From contig CAYVTZ010000002.1 of assembly GCA_964454685.1 (NCBI GenBank), positions 77,609-141,608 of the forward strand: DNA of 64,000 nucleotides, given 5' to 3'. The translations under genes were made by a program, and so were the position numbers. The DNA comes from CAYVTZ01 sp964454685 (GTDB lineage: Bacteria; Bacillota; Clostridia; Christensenellales; Christensenellaceae). A model generated the notes under the pieces. That model ran no database searches, was not told the origin of the DNA, and worked only from the letters and a program-made list of their open reading frames with translations. This document shows, piece by piece, positions 59,707 through 64,000 of the stretch (position 1 is the first letter of the stretch; each line of letters starts with the position of its first letter).

Positions 59707-61470
59707 CTAAAACTTCTGCTTGCGCTGTTGGATTTCCTTTGCGATCTCACTCATACGCTGCATCCATTGCATCCGCTTGGGAGAATCCTGCTCCGCCTGA
59801 TACCGCTGCTGTAAAATCGCCCGTTCCCCCTCCAGGGTCGCAATTTTAACGCGGTTGAGACAATCCACAAAAAACGCTTCACTGACGCCTTCTACAACGT
59901 CACCCGTGTCCTCATCCAGCAGTTGCGTCGCGTAAGCGCGCTCCTGCTCGTCTGTCAGCACGGATAATAATTCGCCGCCCGTAGGGGTAATCCCTTTTTT
60001 TACAGCATCTAAAACTGCAAAAAATATTTTCCGGTGCACCGCATCTTGTAAATCTTCCCCGCGCAGACTTCCTTCCACACTGCGAATGAGTGCCGGATTT
60101 TCGCACAGCACGCGGATCAGGCTGCGCTCTGCGCGCAAGTCGGCCGGCGGCGGCAAGGTCTCCGGCACCACCATTTCCGGCTGCATCTGCGGCGCGGCGT
60201 CCTGCGCAACAGCCTGCACAGAAAATCCCGTCTGCTTGGCAAGCATTTTGATATATTTTTCGCGCACCATCGCGCTCTGCTCCTGCTTGATCAACGCAAC
60301 GCACTCCCGCGCATACGCCTCTTTTTGCTCGGTCTCGTTCATATCGTAACGCAGTGCAATGGAGGCAAATTTATAGTCCAGCGGCGGCAGCGCCCGCTTC
60401 ATCAGCTCCGTGTAACCGCCGCGCCCGTACTTCTTCAAAAATTCATCGGGGTCCTGCCCGCCGGGAATCACCACCACCCGCGGCTCAAGTCCTTCCCGCG
60501 CACAAATATCCAGTGCTCGCAAGGTCGCCTTCTGCCCGGCATCATCCCCGTCGTAAGAGAGATAGACCCGCGATGTGTATCGCTTGATAATGCGCGCCTG
60601 ATCGGGTGTCAATGCCGTTCCCAGCGTGGCAACGCACTCCGGCAGCCCGTGCAGGTGCAGCGCGATTACATCCATGTATCCCTCCGCCAAAATCAGATAT
60701 TTCAAATCCCGCAGTTTCTTGATCTGGTTGAGGTTATACAGGTTCCGGCTTTTGTTAAACGCAGGCGTCTCCGGCGAATTCAGGTACTTGGGTTCTCCTT
60801 CTCCCATCACCCTGCCGCCAAATCCGATCACGTCCCCCTGCAATCCGATAATCGGCATGATCGCGCGATTGCGGAACATGTCATACATTTTGCTGCCTTC
60901 ACCAAATTTGATGAGTCCGGAAATCCGCATGTCGTTTTGCGAAAATCCCGCCGCACAAAGCTGGTTCATCAGCGCATCCCAGGAGTCCGGCGCAAAGCCC
61001 AACCCAAACGTCTTGATCGCCGCATCATTCAGCCCGCGCCGCCGCAAATACGCCAACGCGTCCGCGCCTTGCTGCGTCCAAAGCTGTTGGTGGAAAAAGC
61101 GCGCCGCAAAACGGTTCATGTTACAAACAATCTCCCGCTCTTTCTTCTTGCGCTCATATTCACGGTTGTCCGACATTTCGGGAATGGTCAAACGCACCTT
61201 CTCCGCAAGGTGGCTGCACGCCTCCGGGAATGTCATCTTTTCGTGCTCCATCATGAACTGAATTGCGTTCCCGCCTTTGTGGCAACCAAAGCAATGGTAA
61301 AAACCCTTTTGCGGATTCACCGTAAAAGACGGGGTCTTTTCATTATGAAATGGACAACACCCCCAATAACGGCCGGATTTGAATTGCAGCGTCACATATT
61401 CGCCAATCAACTCCACCAGATTCACTTTGGAGAGCAGCTCTGAAATCCACTCTTCCGAAAAACGCGGCAT
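59707..61470 (-). CDS. dnaG: DNA primase DnaG
   Basis: 587 residues. The zinc-binding domain has C39, H42, C60 and C63 (CPFH and CFGC). The TOPRIM catalytic motifs are LILAEGYMDVI and SYDGDDAG. The C-terminal helicase-binding domain ends in a basic QQRKQKF. It makes replication primers with DnaB. ATG 61470 follows GGAG by eight bases; an upstream in-frame ATG is not supported. The 274 bases upstream (61471-61744) have no gene; a TATAAA near 61600 with a weak -35 could be its promoter. Confidence 0.97.
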   Translation of the reverse strand: MPRFSEEWISELLSKVNLVELIGEYVTLQFKSGRYWGCCPFHNEKTPSFTVNPQKGFYHCFGCHKGGNAIQFMMEHEKMTFPEACSHLAEKVRLTIPEMSDNREYERKKKEREIVCNMNRFAARFFHQQLWTQQGADALAYLRRRGLNDAAIKTFGLGFAPDSWDALMNQLCAAGFSQNDMRISGLIKFGEGSKMYDMFRNRAIMPIIGLQGDVIGFGGRVMGEGEPKYLNSPETPAFNKSRNLYNLNQIKKLRDLKYLILAEGYMDVIALHLHGLPECVATLGTALTPDQARIIKRYTSRVYLSYDGDDAGQKATLRALDICAREGLEPRVVVIPGGQDPDEFLKKYGRGGYTELMKRALPPLDYKFASIALRYDMNETEQKEAYARECVALIKQEQSAMVREKYIKMLAKQTGFSVQAVAQDAAPQMQPEMVVPETLPPPADLRAERSLIRVLCENPALIRSVEGSLRGEDLQDAVHRKIFFAVLDAVKKGITPTGGELLSVLTDEQERAYATQLLDEDTGDVVEGVSEAFFVDCLNRVKIATLEGERAILQQRYQAEQDSPKRMQWMQRMSEIAKEIQQRKQKF

Positions 61471-61744
61471 ACCTCGCACTCCATCCCAAAAAATTACAGG
61501 CTCCCTGCATATCCTATGCCTCGCCCGTCGTCTCGTCGCACAACTCAAATCAGCCTGTCAAGCCTTGCTTTTTTGTGATACGCACAATCATCCTTACTCT
61601 TTATAATTACACATTCCCACCGCGCATTCCTGCAAAGCATACACGAAAAAGGAACCGCAACTCATTGAAAACATCTGCGATTCCCGTCTCAACTTCCTTT
61701 GTTTTGTCGCTCAAAGCCTGCTTCCAAGCCCGTTTCGACGCAGC

Positions 61745-62920
61745 TTAGTATGCCAGTTCTAAAATGTTACGAATGTCCGTCGCCGTCAACTCCATAAAGT
61801 GACCCAGCGTACCGCCGCCGTGCTCTGCCGCCTTCTGCGCCATCTCATCCAACGCTGCTTTGTCAGCAATGCCCAAATCACGCAGCGTGGTAGGCATACC
61901 CAGCGCCGCAAAGAAGCACGCAAGCGATTCAATCCCCTGCAAAATGGTCGCTGCCGGGTCTTCAAAGCAGTATTCCACATCAAACACGCGCATCGCAAAC
62001 TGTGCAAACAGCTCCGGTCGGTGCGCATACACATATTTCATCCACGCGGGAAACACTACCGCCAGCCCCGCGCCATGTGATACGTCATATTTCGCGGAAA
62101 GCTCGTGCTCAATCATGTGAGAACCCCAGTCCTCCTCGCGTCCAAAGCCCAACGTGCCGTCGTGCGCCATCTTGCACGCCCACATCACCGCGCTGCGCGC
62201 CGTGTAGTTATAAGGATCGTGCACTGCCGCAGGACCATATTTCACCAAATCACGAATCGTGCTTTCGCAAAACCGATCCGTCAAATCGCAGTCTGTGGTG
62301 TTGGTAAAATAGCGCTCCATCACGTGCGCAATCGCGTCCACCACTCCCGCCGCTGTGTGATACGCCGGCACCGTGTAAGTCAATTCCGGATTCAAAATCG
62401 AAAACACCGGACGGTTCTTTATAATGTCTAAGGCCAGTTTTTCCATCGTATCGTCATTGGTAATCACGCTGCCCGTGGAAGATTCGCTGCCCGCGCCCGG
62501 TATCGTCAGAATGGTCGCCACCGGAAGCGTCTTTGCCGGAGTCGCTTTTCCCGTGTAATAATCCCAAACGTCGTCACCCGCATTGGGTACATTCGCCGCA
62601 ATCGCCTTGGCAGAGTCAATCACGCTGCCGCCACCTACCGCCAGCACCAGCTCCACGTTGCTTTCACGGCACAGCGCGATGCCTTCACGCACCAGCGCCA
62701 GTCGCGGGTTAGACTGTACGCCGCCCAGTTCCACATAGGCAACACCCGCTCCTTCCAGCGATTGCTTCACGCGATCAATCAGTCCGGATTTCACCGCACT
62801 GCTGCCGCCATAGTGCACCAGCACTTTTTTTGCGTGTTTTGCAGCTTCCTTGCCGACGCTGCGCTCGGTATCTTTTCCAAAAATAATTTTTGTTGGATTA
62901 TAATAAATTGCATTTTCCAT
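61745..62920 (-). CDS. iron-containing alcohol dehydrogenase (BdhA/YqhD type)
   Basis: 391 residues of the group III alcohol dehydrogenases. The cofactor motif GGGSVIDSAKAIA (about 92-104) and metal ligands D and three His (in HVMERYF..., MIEHELSAKYDVSHGAG) are present. NAD(P)H-linked reduction of butyraldehyde or similar aldehydes is the usual role, a fermentation end step. ATG 62920 follows GGAG; longer reading frames upstream lack an SD. It is divergent from lepB. Confidence 0.93.
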   Translation of the reverse strand: MENAIYYNPTKIIFGKDTERSVGKEAAKHAKKVLVHYGGSSAVKSGLIDRVKQSLEGAGVAYVELGGVQSNPRLALVREGIALCRESNVELVLAVGGGSVIDSAKAIAANVPNAGDDVWDYYTGKATPAKTLPVATILTIPGAGSESSTGSVITNDDTMEKLALDIIKNRPVFSILNPELTYTVPAYHTAAGVVDAIAHVMERYFTNTTDCDLTDRFCESTIRDLVKYGPAAVHDPYNYTARSAVMWACKMAHDGTLGFGREEDWGSHMIEHELSAKYDVSHGAGLAVVFPAWMKYVYAHRPELFAQFAMRVFDVEYCFEDPAATILQGIESLACFFAALGMPTTLRDLGIADKAALDEMAQKAAEHGGGTLGHFMELTATDIRNILELAY

Positions 62921-62957
62921 GTGTAATCTCCTTACTGAAATTGGTTCTTTACACTCT

Positions 62958-62986
62958 ATTGTATCGCCGCGCGCGCCGCTTGTCAA
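62958..62986 (-). promoter_or_regulatory. promoter of the alcohol dehydrogenase gene
   Basis: On the minus strand TTGACA (62986-62981), a 17-bp GC-rich spacer and TACAAT (62963-62958), 38 bases before the ATG. Confidence 0.8.
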
Positions 62987-63109
62987 AGTATAATATCGCT
63001 TCTCCACCGCAATCAAATTCACTAAAAGTTTATATTTAGCTAGTTTCCCTTCTATTAAAGTGTGGTATACTAGTATGGTATGATTGAACAGAATTTGAGG
63101 AAATGTTGA

Positions 63110-63862
63110 ATGGAAAACAACTTTAGAACTCCGGATCTTGATCCGCCAGGCAATAAACGCACTTCTTCCACAGAAGGCGGCTTCTATAATATTGAACCTC
63201 GTGAACAGGCAGTCAATCGACAAAAACGTCTGCAAGAGGATTGGGTCGAGCAGCCTGCGCCGCAGCGTGTCCGCAGTATGCCGCCGGACGATCAGCCGGT
63301 GGGTCGGGCGACACATCACAAAAAATCACGTGAAAAGGCAACAGCAAACAAAAAAAGCCATGTTCTGGGCTGGGTGTTGTCCATCGCCATCGCGGTCGCG
63401 GTCGCATTGTGCATTCGGGCATTTGTGTTTGAAATCATTTTGGTGGACGGCGTTTCCATGCAGCCTACTTTGTTCACCAACGAGCGTGTCGCTGTTGAAA
63501 AGGTCAGCCGCTATTTTAGTATGCCCACACGCGGGGATATTGTAATCGTCAATTACCCCAATTTAGAGGGCAACTATGTCAAGCGTGTCATCGGGCTTCC
63601 GGGCGATACCATCGAGGTCAAAGACAGCACGGTCTATCGCAATGGCGAGGCGCTTTCCGAGCCGTATATCAACTCTGCGGAGCCATTTGCGGATATGTCC
63701 GGCATCACCGTTCCGGAGGATTTCTTCTTTGTGATGGGTGATAACCGCGCGCATTCTCTGGATAGCCGCGCGCCGTACATCGGGCCCATCTCCAAAGACG
63801 CACTGGTCGGACACGCCATGTTCGTCATTTGGCCGTTGGATCAAATCCATTCCATCGCGTAA
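63110..63862 (+). CDS. lepB: signal peptidase I with extended cytoplasmic N-terminus
   Basis: 250 residues. One membrane helix (about 85-107) is followed by the catalytic domain with Ser116 (DGVSMQPT) and Lys158 (YVKRVIGLPGD), then box D GDNRAHSLDSR. It removes signal peptides from exported proteins such as the DUF1002 protein here. Unlike most type I peptidases it has about 84 polar residues before the membrane helix, with no known domain. GAGG lies nine bases before the ATG. A strong terminator follows. Confidence 0.96.
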   Translation: MENNFRTPDLDPPGNKRTSSTEGGFYNIEPREQAVNRQKRLQEDWVEQPAPQRVRSMPPDDQPVGRATHHKKSREKATANKKSHVLGWVLSIAIAVAVALCIRAFVFEIILVDGVSMQPTLFTNERVAVEKVSRYFSMPTRGDIVIVNYPNLEGNYVKRVIGLPGDTIEVKDSTVYRNGEALSEPYINSAEPFADMSGITVPEDFFFVMGDNRAHSLDSRAPYIGPISKDALVGHAMFVIWPLDQIHSIA

Positions 63863-63887
63863 TCGCATATTAATCGACGCAGGATTG

Positions 63888-63920
63888 CAGGGAGCGCAAA
63901 ACGCGCGCCCTGTTTTTTTT
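63888..63920 (+). terminator. lepB terminator
   Basis: Stem CAGGGAGCGC/GCGCGCCCTG with a 5-base loop is followed by eight T. The last 80 bases of the window hold no recognisable feature. Confidence 0.88.
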
Positions 63921-64000
63921 AATTCGCGGCACGGCTCAAAACATGATGTGAACAGCTATCCGACAAAGAGACAAGAAAAAAGGGCTCTATCGCAGAAAAA

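Noticed and set aside
1..64000. CRISPR arrays, phage genes, integrases or attachment sites
   Set aside because: No regularly spaced repeats, no cas-like proteins and no tRNA-adjacent direct repeats were seen.

Overview
The window is about 64 kb of chromosome from a low-to-medium GC, Gram-positive anaerobe, most likely a member of the Clostridia (Bacillota). The evidence is the clostridial gene order tig-clpP-clpX-lon-engB and dnaG-rpoD, the HydE/HydF/HydG maturases of [FeFe] hydrogenase, a CIRCE-controlled groESL, PhoP-type direct repeats before pst, strong Shine-Dalgarno sequences, frequent TTG/GTG starts and class A RNase P RNA. No species is assigned. There are no rRNA or tRNA genes, CRISPR arrays, prophage genes or intact transposases. 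The only mobile-looking sequence is one short MITE-like insert (5877-6002).

Layout. 1-6.5 kb: a PurF-family protein without its glutaminase cysteine, a membrane protein with a repeat-rich tail, a PAS chemoreceptor, and a MerR/TipAS regulator whose promoter is separated from the gene by the insert. 6.5-9.2 kb: proA-argH plus a small membrane protein. 9.3-14 kb: a hydrogenase-associated signalling cluster on the minus strand (DRTGG protein, anti-sigma-like ATPase, sensory-type [FeFe] hydrogenase, second DRTGG protein, PHP phosphoesterase), then a NuoE-type subunit and another ATPase. The NuoF and catalytic subunits that usually follow are absent, and a CPBP-protease fragment sits at the break. 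14-18.5 kb: dCMP deaminase, groESL, and an ECF sigma/anti-sigma pair. 18.6-23.6 kb: two possible tiny ORFs, a secreted DUF1002 protein, a zinc-finger membrane protein coupled to a TIM-barrel protein, and a TetR/radical-SAM pair. 23.6-30 kb: pstC-pstA-pstB-phoU-phoB-phoR behind Pho boxes but without pstS, plus a cyclophilin. 30-34.2 kb: hydE-hydG-hydF with a leader that can form mutually exclusive terminator and antiterminator pairings.

34.2-43.2 kb: a eukaryote-like hexokinase, a glycerol-1-phosphate dehydrogenase, a response regulator/ABC transporter/histidine kinase operon, and a polar amino-acid ABC transporter. 43.4-45.1 kb: a Rieske oxygenase-like protein, a small membrane protein and a 97-bp tandem repeat. 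45-52.7 kb: the protein quality-control block tig, clpP, clpX, lon, engB and a phosphoesterase. 52.8-55.8 kb: a YgiQ radical SAM protein, a lipoprotein with a G9 tract and no normal start, and rnpB. 55.8-61.5 kb: zinc-ribbon protein, Nif3-like protein, TrmK, RpoD and DnaG. 61.7-63.9 kb: an iron alcohol dehydrogenase divergent from signal peptidase I.

Functionally most of the window is core housekeeping. Hydrogen metabolism is split between a signalling locus and a distant maturation operon, so a catalytic [FeFe] hydrogenase should be encoded elsewhere. The most novel signals are the hydE leader, the shortened hydrogenase locus, the MerR promoter insertion, the G9/lipoprotein start and the coding-like tandem repeat.
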